Shown in pieces: positions 46,785 through 57,394 of a stretch of 64,000 nucleotides of DNA. Where the stretch lies: assembly GCA_037043455.1 (NCBI GenBank), contig JAWPHD010000087.1, positions 186,001 to 250,000 of the forward strand, read 5' to 3'. The translations under genes and the position numbers were made by a program. The stretch is from Cyrtodaria siliqua. Taxonomy: Eukaryota > Mollusca > Bivalvia > Adapedonta > Hiatellidae. Numbering within the stretch: the stretch's first letter is position 1; every line of letters starts with the position of its first letter. The notes under the pieces were generated by a model. It ran no database searches, was not told where the DNA came from, and saw only the letters and a list, made by a program, of their open reading frames with translations.

Positions 46785-47650
46785 AGAGTTATAGACCTTT
46801 TATGAATTTTTTTTGTCCTGTGCCAGGGATAATGCGAATTTATTGTGTTCACAATGACTGCAGTAAACGGTTTCCAATTTCCACTAAATGTTGTATGGTG
46901 TAAGGCCTTATACCTACAAGGCCTTTGAAAAGTTCAATACTGAGTAAAACTGACACTTGCTTTAAAGAGTTATTACCCTTGGTTATTGAAAGAATAGGCA
47001 CATTTTAGCTTGAGTACACACATTAGTTTAGTAAACGGATTCCGATCTTCACATTATTTAGTGTGAGACTTTATATGAATTTGAACTTTGACAAGATGAC
47101 AATGAGCAGAATTGACACCTGCCTTACTGAGTTATTGCCCTTGATTATTGCAAAAATGCAAATTTTAGCTTTCGTACATAATACATTAAATAAATTGGTT
47201 TCGATATTCACACGGTTGGGCGTGTAACTTTATATCAAACGGATTTCAGGCGGGTTAGACGAGTATCAAGTTATTGCTGTAAATTGTCGAAAAATTCGAT
47301 CGTCTGATTGTTTCCTACTTTCCTTTGAAATATCATCAATTACTGTGTAATATTCTAATTGAACAAAGAGGATATCGTCCTCTGACTAAGGAACGTTGAT
47401 TGTTTTCACGGTGATTGTAATAAATAGCATTTGATTTTCCATGCTTTTTGGGGTAATATTATTAAGGTCTCGGTTTTGTTTGACAATGAGAACAATTGAG
47501 GAGTGGTTTACAAAGTTATCGCCCTTGATGTTTGCAAATATTTAAATGTCAGACTGAGTACACGGCAACTTCAGTAAACGAGTTCTGATTCTCACTAATA
47601 TTTAGTTGAAGGGTTTTGGACAATTACACCATGCGGACTTGTCACGTAGT
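46785..47650 (+). repeat. Tandem array, about 160-170-bp monomer, decayed
   Basis: Monomers are marked by AGTAAACGGTTTCCAATTTC at 46861, AGTAAACGGATTCCGATCTT at 47031, a diverged one near 47194, and CAGTAAACGAGTTCTGATTC near 47573. Each carries GAGTTATTGCCCTTG. No GACGG tail was seen. Confidence 0.7.
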
Positions 47651-47785
47651 TGTTTTCGAAGCATTTATATTCATATAAGATAATATTTTTTACACATATG
47701 GAACTAGTTAAGTATGACAATACTGTTTATAGACAAATTGTTGGAATCCAAAATGAGAACGAAATGTGCAACTCTTGTTGCAGAT

Positions 47786-48110
47786 TTGTTTTTGTTTTGT
47801 TATGTTAGAGGTTTCATTTTTAGTCTTTTACCAGATACGCTTAGGCAGATGTAATCGAAGCCTTTTATTATACCTCTTTGTATATGGATGATATTTTGGA
47901 CAATTACAACCCTTTCTTTTCTTTACTACATATACTTTCTTTCCAAAGAACTTCACCTCAAAAAAGCTAATATTTCTCATAGTTGCTATATCGTCTTTAT
48001 TCGATTTACATCTCGCGAATGAAACTGAGAAATAATAAACCAACTCCATGACAAGATAGATCATTTCAATTTTGACACTGTTAAGGGCACGACTAGACAA
48101 TATTAAAGAC
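47786..48110 (+). pseudogene. Reverse-transcriptase-element fragment
   Basis: Encodes ADVIEAFYYTSLYMDDILDN (about 47850-47910), containing an intact-looking YMDD-type polymerase box, and then degraded LDLHL-type sequence near 48000. Stops and frameshifts follow. Confidence 0.55.
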
Positions 48111-48139
48111 AACCATCGAACGTTAACGTCCTTTCAGGA

Positions 48140-48330
48140 TTTATGTAGACGTCATCATAGGTCCACAATCTTTCCGGCGATCGCACATTCAAGTGGAAAG
48201 CAAAGCGGTGAACTGTAAATGGGTCAACCACTAAACATGCAGTGCGTTGCAAAACAATAAGGTGATAACCTCCTTTGATAAGCTTTTAACAGTGATCATT
48301 ACCCAATCTTTAACAGGATCACCATGTGAC
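48140..48330 (-). pseudogene. Reverse-transcriptase C-terminal fragment
   Basis: The minus strand reads a diverged copy of the segment at 40.03-40.19 kb (TTGCAACGCACTGCATGTTT, GTGGTTGACCCATTTACAGT), here with frame damage. Confidence 0.5.
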
Positions 48331-48402
48331 TCTGTCAACGTCTTAGAAAATAGTCAGCGATTACGTCATAATTTGTCACATAACCATAGCTAAAATATCA
48401 AA

Positions 48403-48503
48403 ATGGTTATCAGAAATCATCTCCGCGACCTGACACCACTAATGCCATGGGGTGATGCTGAGTGGTATACACCGCTTACTTTGGACATTTTTGATGAATT
48501 TAG
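48403..48503 (+). CDS. Candidate first coding exon, unknown protein
   Basis: ATG at 48403 opens 33 codons plus two bases before a donor-like AG|GTTAGT (48504). The peptide contains LRDLTPLMPWGDAEWYTPLT and LDIFDEF, a composition (Trp, Pro, acidic) unlike the surrounding AT-rich noise. I do not recognise the protein, and no matching downstream exon was found. It may be the start of a host gene or chance. Confidence 0.3.
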
Positions 48504-49179
48504 GTTAGTATTTTAATTTTAGGTAGGCCGTATAGAGCTATGAAATGCTAGAAAGTGATGGTAAAAACAAACGCTATAATGCAACCCTATGGAAAACGCA
48601 ATGGAAGAGTCCATTTTGATTGTTTTAATGGCGGAGTGATATGCCAAAGAATACATTTTATTCTACCGCAGTATAATGCTGAGAAAACATTAGTGTTTAT
48701 TCACTAAAATAAATATTGAATAGAAGCAATAAGCTTATATTTGAAAAGGTTTGCGTGACGTTTACTGCATTCTTTTTCAAGAAATTAATAACGACCAAAA
48801 TATATTAATCCAAAAGCTTTAGCACAATATTGTGTTACGTGATCTACAGCGGCAGTAAGACAGGACGTTATTCCTTTGGAGATGTTTGTAGAGGTGCAGA
48901 CCATAGAAATAGGAAGAAAGTGTGCTTTATTACGCTGTTTTAGTAAATTAGGAATCCCGTACATAGTTGGAAGTTTGTTTTTCTTTTCATCTACTCCAGC
49001 TTTAATAGTGCTTCATTGAGTTTTATATCTGGACAAACCTTTGCAAAGGTTTATTATCATAACCCTGATTTACTTTAAGTATTGTCAGAACACTTCTGCT
49101 ACAAGGTCTGTCACAACGTGAATACTGTGGGGACTATATGTACAGACTTTTTAAGATTATTGGTCATTATCACATTCCT
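48504..49179. other. Gene-free stretch
   Basis: No feature was recognised; it would be intron if the exon at 48403 is real. Confidence 0.35.
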
Positions 49180-49345
49180 ACAATCTGTGTTAAACTGGTT
49201 AACAAACATAACAAAATAGGATATGACCCTATCATTATGCAATGCTCTGCATGTTTAGATGTTGACCCATTTACAGTTCGCCACAATGCTTTACAATTAA
49301 TGTTGCGATGACCCGACAGATTTTGAACCCTATGATGACTTCTAC
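49180..49345 (+). pseudogene. Reverse-transcriptase C-terminal fragment
   Basis: Encodes KLVNKHNKIGYDPIIMQ and CLDVDPFTVRH, matching the 40.03 kb fragment, and breaks after that. Confidence 0.5.
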
Positions 49346-49549
49346 TCACAGGCATTTATTACGATATATAATATAGAAGGCTACATAGAATATAGGTATA
49401 GTATATGTATATAGTAAAGGGCCTTCTTCTGCTCTCTATCTCTATCCTTCTATACTATATATCGTAATGAATGCATGTGCTCCTACCTAAATAGGCCTAA
49501 TTTTTTATTTAATATTGTCCTATCGTCATCATTCTTTTTTTGTCCTGGC
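49346..49549. other. Imperfect inverted repeat around TATACTATA
   Basis: ATTACGATATATAATATAGAAGG (about 49357) is mirrored by CCTTCTATACTATATATCGTAAT (about 49446), forming an imperfect hairpin of about 110 bp with further pairing inside. Confidence 0.55.
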
Positions 49550-49965
49550 TTCGGACAAGTATTTGCTTAGTGGCTTTCTGGGAATTTATATTCATATATA
49601 CATGATCATTTTGTGTTATACTTATATTGCCTACTAATTGCTATTCATACTTCCTAGTTTGTAAGGGGTTATAGCCTGGCTGGTCGAATTTTATTGGAAT
49701 GAAAATAGGGTAAGAGTGAGGTATGGTGCACTCTAGAACCTGGTTTAACCCCAGCAGCCTTTATGTCACTGACCATTCCAAGGAGGTACCCATATTGTCA
49801 CTGACCATTTCAATGAGGTACCCATATTTCAACCGTTTGAGTTTGCCATTTCGCATACTTTGCTCTTTTCTATCCTTGTGATTGGTGTTTGTTTCAAATA
49901 CGTGTGTTTGGTTGACTGACTGTGTTCTGTGAATGATATATTTCCTTCTCGACTTTTATACCATA
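49550..49965 (-). repeat. Dispersed repeat family A copy with internal duplication
   Basis: Long reverse copy. The core TCACTGACCATTCCAAGGAGG (49767) is followed by a second TCACTGACCATTTCAATGAGG (about 49799), so 30-odd bp are duplicated in place. Confidence 0.8.
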
Positions 49966-50459
49966 ATTTGTTTCTGACTCGAAATAGGATATGGATCACA
50001 TTTAGTGATACTTATAGTTTTAAACTGTAAACATGATTCTATTACACTATTTAATACATTGCGTCCCATGAATCAAGGCGATACAAACCGTAGGAAAATA
50101 TTCAAGTTGAGAAACGTTGACAAAGTTCTTAACCAGAAGTTGCCTGTTCAATCAATCAGAACCTAGAATTGAAACTCAAGGTCACAAAAACACCAATGTT
50201 GATTGGACAGATAATGATCATTTGTAACAAAAGCGCAAATTTCAAATAAATCATTTAGATAATATTCAAGATGTTTTGGAGAAACTCTGTCAGACGTCAT
50301 ACCCAAACAATGACGTCGCTTCCAACGAAACTAGTCAATAAAAACCCCGTTATTTTTCTGATAAATGCAATCAAACGTCTATGACAAAATAGTAAACCAA
50401 TTTGGAAGTTTACAATTTGATAAGACAGTAATTGCAGTAACTACTATTCTATTTTCAAG
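49966..50459. other. Gene-free stretch
   Basis: No feature was recognised. Confidence 0.4.
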
Positions 50460-51180
50460 GTAAATTAAAGGTCCATAACTGTATTAAGAAATCTAAAAGC
50501 TACCATCGAACGGATTCTAAATCATCTGCCAGTATGTTAATGTTATTAAAACTTCACACTAAACGATATGGTTTAAACCCTACAAAATTAAAGGTAGTTG
50601 TTGCAATAACCATATGTTCTAAGTAAATTAAGGCCCATACCTCTATTCCAAAATGGTAAAACAATTTGATGTATCATAAATATTATTAACATATACTGGT
50701 ATCCTATTTGTATATAAAATTTTCACCCAAAATGTTGTTTAATTTTCAACAAAACTTGATTAATTAACATAAACTCAACACAAAAATGTATTTTTGTAGA
50801 TAATCAGGGGCCATAACTCTATATAGAAAAGGCAAAGGTACACATTGATCGTAAGGAAGTAATGTCTGTTTGATATAAGGCTTCACTGCAATTTTAGTTA
50901 AAATCCAAAATAAGATAAAGAAGGTATCAAAACCTTGCACCTAAGCTTTACCCAAAATGTGCATTTTTGTTAAGTAACTCAGGGGTCATAACTCTATTCT
51001 GAAAAGGAGAAAATCGGCCTTGCTCGTCAGAAGGTGACATCTTAATAATATAACACTTCACAGTAAAGTTGGTTTTAACCGAAAACAATTTACAGAAGTT
51101 ATTAACAACGTGCATGAAAGCTTTAGCCAAAAGGTGGATGCCCGTCCCTACCTCCACCCATCTGCCGCCATCTTCAATCC
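50460..51180 (+). repeat. Tandem array, about 160-177-bp monomer
   Basis: Four monomers are marked by GGTCCATAACTGTATT (50471), GGCCCATACCTCTATT (50631), GGGCCATAACTCTATA (50808) and GGGTCATAACTCTATTCTG (about 50982). The CCATAACTC marker is shared with the second array of composite element 1. Confidence 0.75.
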
Positions 51181-51719
51181 TTAAACCGCTTTTGATTCAA
51201 AAATAAATAATTGAAAATTGCATTCGGCATAAACAGAATATAATTAGGCGTGCTTATGTCTTATTTATGTACAAAACAAAATCATATCGCTAAAATATAA
51301 ACTTGTACACATTTTTTCTTTGAATATCAATATTTTCTTATCACTTATGGGCTTCCGTAGAAAATGCTTTGGTGTTACGAAATGCAAGGAATACCATTAA
51401 TCCATACAGTGGTTTCGTATAGAGTACAGTTTCTCCTATTGATATGCAAAAAATCACGAGTATATCTTTCCGGGTAAACCAAAAGTGTTTTTTTTGTACG
51501 ATACGAGAAGTTGGGTCCCAGCCTAGTTAGTATGCTGTGATTTCTGGATCATACTTCTATTTTTTAAAACAATTGTAAAGTCCGTAAGCTAATAATGTAT
51601 GTTAAACTGTGTTTATTCTATACGAAAAACACAATATACTCGTAAACCGCTAAACTAAGATTGGCAATGTGTAAAATGCTTGTATCAAATGTATATTATT
51701 TGTCAAGAAAGATAAAAAA
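51181..51719. other. Gene-free stretch with other half of an inverted repeat pair
   Basis: About 51440-51530 holds the inverted partner of the 46.44 kb sequence. Confidence 0.4.
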
Positions 51720-51860
51720 TATCGGACAGGGAAAGCAGCATTCAAGGACGACAGTCAACCGCAAAACACAAAAACAAACACGCAAACAAACGAGAAGGTA
51801 AAAGTAATAAAAAATGCAAACGACATCACAAACACAAAAGGGTTGTCAATAGCTCACAGT
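51720..51860 (+). repeat. Dispersed repeat family A, truncated copy
   Basis: From ATCGGACAGGGAAAGCAGCA to AAAAGGGTTGTCAATAG, lacking the 3' half. Confidence 0.8.
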
Positions 51861-52857
51861 TATATCAGTCAGGATGCACGGGAACGCAAACACGTGGCTA
51901 GACCTAAGGTTTCGGTTCACTTTTCTACAGTAGTTTGACGAAAAATAGTCCCATTAACAGCACGTGATCCGTTTAATTGAAATTGACATGAACTTATAAA
52001 AATACCAACAAATAGCTAGTAACTCTCAATTTTAATTGTTTGAAAACGTTTTTTTAACATATCGCCCCAATAAAAGATCGAACAAGCACGTCGCTTATAG
52101 TAGAGTTGATGTTGTAGACGGCTTAAATTACCCCATATTGTACCCCAGGCAAAAGTCGGCCATTTTGAAGAGGTTGTCGAGCGTGAATTAGTTTATGTCC
52201 ATTTGACGTGGACTAATGCGCTATTGGTCGTAGAAATAATAGACATATCGTGATATAAGAAGGAATATATTAAACAAAATATCATGTAAGTAATACGTTT
52301 TTTAGTTATTTCAGTAACACTGACACTGGAAACGGCCGATCAGCTGTTTTTTTCCAAACATGCCTGAAAATTCCAAGCTAGCTTGGAAAACGGAAATCAG
52401 AAACAACCCCTTCTGTTTTTATTTTCACTTTCATTTTGGTAAAAGGACGTCTGCAGTTAACATTTGTGAGCGGTTAATACTATGTATATACTGAACAATT
52501 GACTTATAGACTGTTAAAGCCCGAAAGAAACTTTTAAAATTGTGGTTGTTCGGCTTCGTCGTGTCAAGAGAATTATACCGAAAAATGGAAGTTGTTCCTT
52601 TGGTTTGTACATGAATCAATATATTTTTCACCTTAGTTCTATTTATTTGAAGTAAATAAAGTGTTCGTTTGTCATCTGTATGTAAGTGTGTGTGTGTGTG
52701 TGTGTGTGCGTGCGTGTGTGTGCGAGTGCGTGTGTGCGTGTGTGTGTGTGAACATATGCTGTTTTCCTTTCTTGATCGTCATTATGTTTTAAAATATCTT
52801 TTTTAGGGACAAACATTATTTTTGATATAGCAGAAAATGACACATTCCATTACAAAT
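51861..52857. other. Gene-free stretch with (TG)n microsatellite
   Basis: A GTGTGT run with GC and GA variants lies at about 52686-52751. Nothing else was recognised. Confidence 0.5.
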
Positions 52858-52866
52858 ACAGTTTAC

Positions 52867-54860
52867 CATCGTCGGAACCCACGTTTGATTGATTACGTTA
52901 ACACTCCATTCATCACCCTTGGGTTAACCCGCAGTAAAAACTTCGTACTTATGAATAATTCATGAGCTAATTTTAGCTATTCCGATTGGTTCCACTGCAA
53001 TTGTTCTTGGGAGATTCGTCCAATCAAATCAGCCGTTTCAAGTAATCTGCGGCTTGCAAATACAAATGGCGAACACCAGTTTTGAAAAGTTTGGAATTGA
53101 TAAATGTAAGCCTTTTCAAAGGAGACATTGTACGCGTCAAGATATTGCTTTTTTCTGTTAAACCCAGAGGCGGCCAGAGCTTTTGTTATCAAGCTTTTCA
53201 GGTGATATGGACACAAAAAAAACATGGATAAAACTGCGCTGTTATTGGGATTAGTGTTGTTACTTCACTTACTTCAATGATGAAGGAACAGCGCGAGTAT
53301 TTGAACGGTCAGGGATTATTTTACAGCCACTTATTTCGGCAAGGATATAAAACAAGAACAGATCATAAATAACGTTCAATGTTTATTCCCATCACCTGAG
53401 GCCATCTTGTCCGTGAGAAACTGGCGTGATATGGTGACACGGCTAGCCAGCATTTCAGCTGTTTGTTGTTGACGAGGGTCACACAGCAATTCATTGATTC
53501 CAATATGATTGTTCCTTGAGCTTAATGTTGCGCAATTTGTATTTATAGTTTACTTAAATACTTATCATATGCAGTATTTTATCTACAATTTGCATTATGG
53601 GATCACCTGAGCCAAAATCCAAATCTGCTTGATTAACATTGCCGAGTGTGCAGGTAGATCTTTTTTTTAACCGTAACCTCTTTATTTATTTGTTACTCGT
53701 TACTGTGGCTAAATTTTACTTTATGTTTTACTCGTTACTGTTGCTACATTTTAAAAATATATTGATATGAAGTTTATACATGGTCGTATGTATCATAATT
53801 ATTTTATTTTGTTTTACATATTTGTTTGTTATTTCATTCAGGGGACTAGAAACAGTGCAGACATATTCCAGACAGACCTTTGAAGGTGTATGACTTGGAA
53901 CATTTCCCAGATTGCCTGACTGTAATTAATTCTATTACACTAATGATGTGTCTCAGGATTATTTATGTGCTGACTATTGACTACCAGTTAGATGCTTCAC
54001 TGAGCTAACATACAAGAACAGTTGCTTTTATTGATTCTACCATCTTTTCTTAGCAATTTGAAATAAAGCTATTTGTGACTGAATTTTATGGGTGAAGACT
54101 AAGAGTAGCAGTCCGTCACGGATTGTCAACAAATGTTACACGATTTGAAAACTGTGCGAATGGATTAGGACTTGAACCCGTGATCCTCATTACAATGTTC
54201 TTCCAATTGAATTAGTTGACCAGGCAATGCTTCTTAATATTCTAGTTTTATTTTTAGTTTGATATCGATGAACTGTGAAATAATACAGCGTGTGAAATTC
54301 TAACTGTATTGAGATGGCCCTTTCTGTCTAACTGGTTCAGACACTGACATTGATCTATTATGATGAAGAATGAGATTACATTCCACCTTGTACAACCTTG
54401 CTTACAGTTGTGGTAAATATTATTGAGATGGTGATACATCGTTGAGACATTGTCGTGGAAGAATATCATGGTGATGATGATGATTATTCTATTGAAATAA
54501 CTTAATGTAGTTGCTGAATACTTAACTGTATAAAATAAATGTAAACTTTATTTTACCCAGTCATATTCATTTGTTCTTTCTTTAAAGGGACACAAGTCAA
54601 TATCATTTTTTCTTAAACTTGTGGCTTCATGTTAACGTTCTAAATTTTGCAATTGCAATAATTTAACTGCAGATACTTGTACACCATTAATAATATTTAC
54701 TTGAAAGCTCATAATCAAACAGCTTTTGTTACATAAAATTATTGTTACTATTATTGCATCAATAATGTATTAAAAGTTAAGGTAGAACAATGAAAAAGTC
54801 TTAAAAAATAGACTGTGATGAATGGAATGTTAACATAATCAAACGTGGGTTCCGACGATG
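52867..54860. mobile_element. Non-autonomous DNA transposon with TIRs and 9-bp target duplication
   Basis: The left end (52867-52918, beginning CATCGTCGGAACCCACG) and the right end (54815-54860, ending CGTGGGTTCCGACGATG) are inverted repeats of about 46-50 bp with few mismatches, the nearest being an extra GATT on the left. Outside lie ACAGTTTAC (52858-52866) and ACAGTATAC (54861-54869), a probable 9-bp target duplication with one change. A 9-bp duplication suggests a Mutator-like element, but hAT-like (8 bp) is not excluded. No transposase frame was recognised in the 2 kb; an 18-codon hydrophobic frame at 53223 and an 82-codon minus frame are unexplained. Confidence 0.75.
54145..54235 (-). 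repeat. tRNA-like sequence inside TIR element
   Basis: On the minus strand TAATTCAATTGGAAGAACA resembles an A-box/D-arm, and CGGGTTCAAGTCC is a full B-box. Arm pairing is incomplete. It is a tRNA-derived remnant. Confidence 0.5.
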
Positions 54861-54869
54861 ACAGTATAC

Positions 54870-55122
54870 AGGGCTTATCATTTTTAGTTAACTAGACTAC
54901 GGACCCTCCGGTCTATTAGATGCGTTTAATCACTTTACCTGCTCAAAATGTACTCTTCAGAAAATACTATTTTGATTCGTGTTTCGTTTTTTTTTTCATG
55001 AGTTTTAAATGCATGTTGAAGATATGTCCACAGGGCCTTATTACCAGTTTTGGGAAAGGGGCCTTTTGGCCTAAATTGGGGAAACAATCCATGAATGGGG
55101 AATGAAATTTCCAGAGGTAAGT
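54870..55122. other. Left flank of the viral element
   Basis: Contains AAGGGGCCTTTTGGCC-type sequence near 55057. No TIR matching the right side of the viral element was found, so its left end is not fixed. Confidence 0.4.
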
Positions 55123-55758
55123 TTAATAAATGGGGAAAACTTCATGCACCGGTTTGGGTTCCTTAGGCCTCGCAGCTAGTTCTTCTTCTTCCCATTCTTC
55201 TTCTATTATTTCTTCATCCCTGGGATCAATTGATGTACGTTTCTTTTGGACTGCTTCAAATAATGCTTCCGTGGATTTGGCAGGTTTTGGCTTAGGCTCT
55301 CTTTCCGGAGTTTTTCTTAATTTTGGTCCAGATTGTATGGACTGCTTTAGTTCCTCCATGAAATCAACCGCCGGTGCTTGGTCTTTAGGATCTACAGTTT
55401 GCTTGACAGTTGGTTTTTTAAAAGCGTGTGGTGGTGGTGGTAGTAGCGTTGGTGGTGGCGGCGGTGGCGGTGGTGGTGCTATAGCTCCACGATCAGGCCG
55501 GGCAAGTAATTGCAGACGTTTTGCCTCAGGAAGAAGAGCCAACTGTTGACGTATTTCCGGAAGGGTAATCAAATGTTCAGCTAGCCGTCTTGTTTGCTCT
55601 GTTATTTCGCTAGTTACAGGTTTAAATACTTCTTTGTATAAATCACGACTAGCTCCTTTTTCTAGTCTTTTTTGGATAACTTTATTCTCATAGTCCTTAA
55701 CAAGCTCACTCGCTTTTCGCTGTTTATCTGCTAATTCTTGCCATTTTAACAAAGACAT
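55123..55758 (-). CDS. Proline-rich viral protein, intact (211 aa)
   Basis: One of the few unbroken genes of the viral element. Residues 1-90 look like a charged helical domain (LLKWQELADKQRKASELV, KEVFKPVTSEI). Residues 91-112 are a polyproline tract coded by a GGT/GGC-type repeat on the plus strand. The C-terminal third is rich in Lys, Pro and Glu and ends in an acidic run (EEIIEEEWEEEEL) before HEVFPIY. Helical proteins with a KxLFxPxT-like segment are, as I recall, common in related elements, but their role is not known; a scaffold or virion-internal role is a guess. It is divergently oriented from the capsid genes. A 139-codon plus-strand frame here is a shadow of the polyproline tract. 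Confidence 0.65.
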   Translation of the reverse strand: MSLLKWQELADKQRKASELVKDYENKVIQKRLEKGASRDLYKEVFKPVTSEITEQTRRLAEHLITLPEIRQQLALLPEAKRLQLLARPDRGAIAPPPPPPPPPTLLPPPPHAFKKPTVKQTVDPKDQAPAVDFMEELKQSIQSGPKLRKTPEREPKPKPAKSTEALFEAVQKKRTSIDPRDEEIIEEEWEEEELAARPKEPKPVHEVFPIY

Positions 55759-55847
55759 GTATAATATAAGTTAAATTAAAATAAGATAAATTAAGATAAG
55801 TTAAGTTGATATGAGTTAAACCAAGTTAAGATAACTTAAATCAAGTA

Positions 55848-56191
55848 TCATGTAGTTTTTGTTTTCTTTTTAGCCGCAGGTTTAACTGCCTTCTTTTTAG
55901 CCGCAGGTTTAACTGCTTTCTTAACTGTAGGTTTAACTGCTTTCTTGACTGCAGGTTTAACTGCTTACTTAACTGCAGGTTTAACTGCTTTCTTAACTGC
56001 AGGTTTAACTACTTTCTTAACTGCAGGTTTAACTGCTTTTTAACTGTTTTTTCAACTGCAGTCTTAACTACGTTTTAAACTACTTTTTGCATTCCGTAAT
56101 ATCTAACTTGATTAGTCTTAAAACATTCTGCTTCTGTTCCAAGGCGTTTTCCACGAGGGATTTGTTTTATTCCGCAATATACTTTTGACAT
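55848..56191 (-). pseudogene. Lys/Ala/Pro-rich virion core-like protein, broken
   Basis: On the minus strand, ATG at 56191 opens a conserved N-terminal block containing IPRGKRLGTEAECF and NQVRYYG, a motif I recall from small basic proteins of large DNA viruses and Polintons. An in-frame TAA follows it (about 56075). A run of 7-8-residue repeats of the type KPAVKKAV continues in a shifted frame to TGA at 55850-55848, with another stop in the middle. The histone-H1-like tail suggests DNA packing in the particle, like adenovirus core proteins. The 21- to 24-bp DNA repeat underlying the tail is clear at about 55870-56050. Confidence 0.6.
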
Positions 56192-56236
56192 ATAATAATA
56201 GTTAGATAATATTACTATTATCCAAGTATTATTATA

Positions 56237-56880
56237 ATGGACATTCCAAACTATGATATGTAGACAGACAACAGTAATTTCAAGCAGGTATGTAACTTCA
56301 TGCCGGACTGTTGTTTTAAGATGCTTACATGCGGTAATTCAGGATCTGGCAAGACGAACACATTAGTTCACATGTTGCTGAAACCTTTAGTGTACTATGA
56401 CAATATTTACTTGTTTGCTAAAACCTTGGAGCAGTCTAAGTACCAGGTATTATCACAAAAACTGGAAAAAATAGCAACAAAGAATAAAATTCCAGTCGGA
56501 GATATATTAGAATGTTCAAATGATCAAGTTATCCCTGTGTATGATTTGGATTCGGATACTCAAAAGATAGCTATTTTTGATGATTATGTTTGTGATCCCA
56601 AAATGATATTATTAATTATTATATCCAGGGAAAAAATTGTTGTGTAATTTATTTAACTCAATCTTATTACAAAACCCCTAAAGACATTCGGATGAATTGC
56701 TCTCATTACATCTTCTTTGCAACTCCAAGTATAAATGAAATAAACATACTTTCCAGAGAACAAGATGTCAGCAAAGATCAGTATTAAGAAGCAACTGACA
56801 AACAGTACGACTTTTTGTATCTAGACAAGCCCAGGAAGTTAGAAAAGCGTAACTTCACTGGTAAAATTTACTCTAATCAT
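56237..56880 (+). pseudogene. Packaging ATPase (A32/FtsK-HerA-like), broken
   Basis: The frame opens at ATG 56237, meets TAG at 56261-56263, then runs through the Walker A motif GNSGSGKTN (about 56332-56358) and the Walker B motif IAIFDD (about 56567-56584). A frameshift near 56602-56612 moves the rest to another frame, which holds VIYLTQSYYKTPKDIRMNC, the sensor-type block of this ATPase family. A TAA at 56785-56787 precedes the last part. Family role: pumping the genome into preformed capsids. At about 215 codons it is of normal length for Polinton ATPases. Confidence 0.85.
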
Positions 56881-56890
56881 ATTATATATA
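56872..56890 (+). promoter_or_regulatory. Shared AT-rich gene-start motif, site 1
   Basis: TCTAATCATATTATATAT immediately precedes ATG 56891. The same 18 bases occur before the phospholipase gene at 61948. Confidence 0.6.
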
Positions 56891-57391
56891 ATGGGACTTT
56901 TTAATGATCTTGGTGAGGAAGTTACTACTGGCAGTGTTAATATTACAAATGTTGGCATTGTGCTGTCTGAGTATGTAAAACAAAAACATCTGGTTAATTA
57001 TCTTAACAAAGGCAAAAACCAGGAAAATGTTTTAAAAAGTGATCTTTACATGGATAAAAATAAAATTATCAATGTTCGTAATCCAGAAAAAGCAGATGAT
57101 GCAGCAACAAAGCAATTTACTGTAAGAAGAATAACAAAAATCATACGTGATTATAATATTGATAAAATTCCAGATATGATGAAAGATTTAACAACAGGTG
57201 TTGCAAACCGTGAGAAAATGATTGAAATTCAAAACGGTTTAAAAGATGATATAAAACTTTTGAGTGATGCTTTAAAAGAGCTTGAAAAGAAAGAACATGT
57301 ATTGGAAGAGAGTGAAAGCTACAAGAAATTAAGTGAACAAATAAGATCTGGTGTTCAAAATATTAATACACGGATTAGGGAAATCAATTAA
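56891..57391 (+). CDS. Fibre-like coiled-coil protein 1, intact (166 aa)
   Basis: The middle of the protein has LYMDKNKIINVRNPEKADDA and then ATKQF, which matches the KI-NL-P---DA-TK-Y hinge found in trimeric phage and viral fibres. The C-terminal half is a heptad-rich coiled coil (about residues 95-160, many Lys/Glu/Leu). A role as a spike or fibre shaft on the particle is inferred. It ends four bases before the next gene, whose first half is also coiled coil, so the two may act together. No breaks were seen. Confidence 0.6.
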   Translation: MGLFNDLGEEVTTGSVNITNVGIVLSEYVKQKHLVNYLNKGKNQENVLKSDLYMDKNKIINVRNPEKADDAATKQFTVRRITKIIRDYNIDKIPDMMKDLTTGVANREKMIEIQNGLKDDIKLLSDALKELEKKEHVLEESESYKKLSEQIRSGVQNINTRIREIN

Positions 57392-57394
57392 CAA

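Noticed and set aside
55130..55549. 139-codon plus-strand frame rich in Gly and Ser
   Set aside because: Shadow of the polyproline tract in the real minus-strand gene; the minus frame has the better start and domain-like content.
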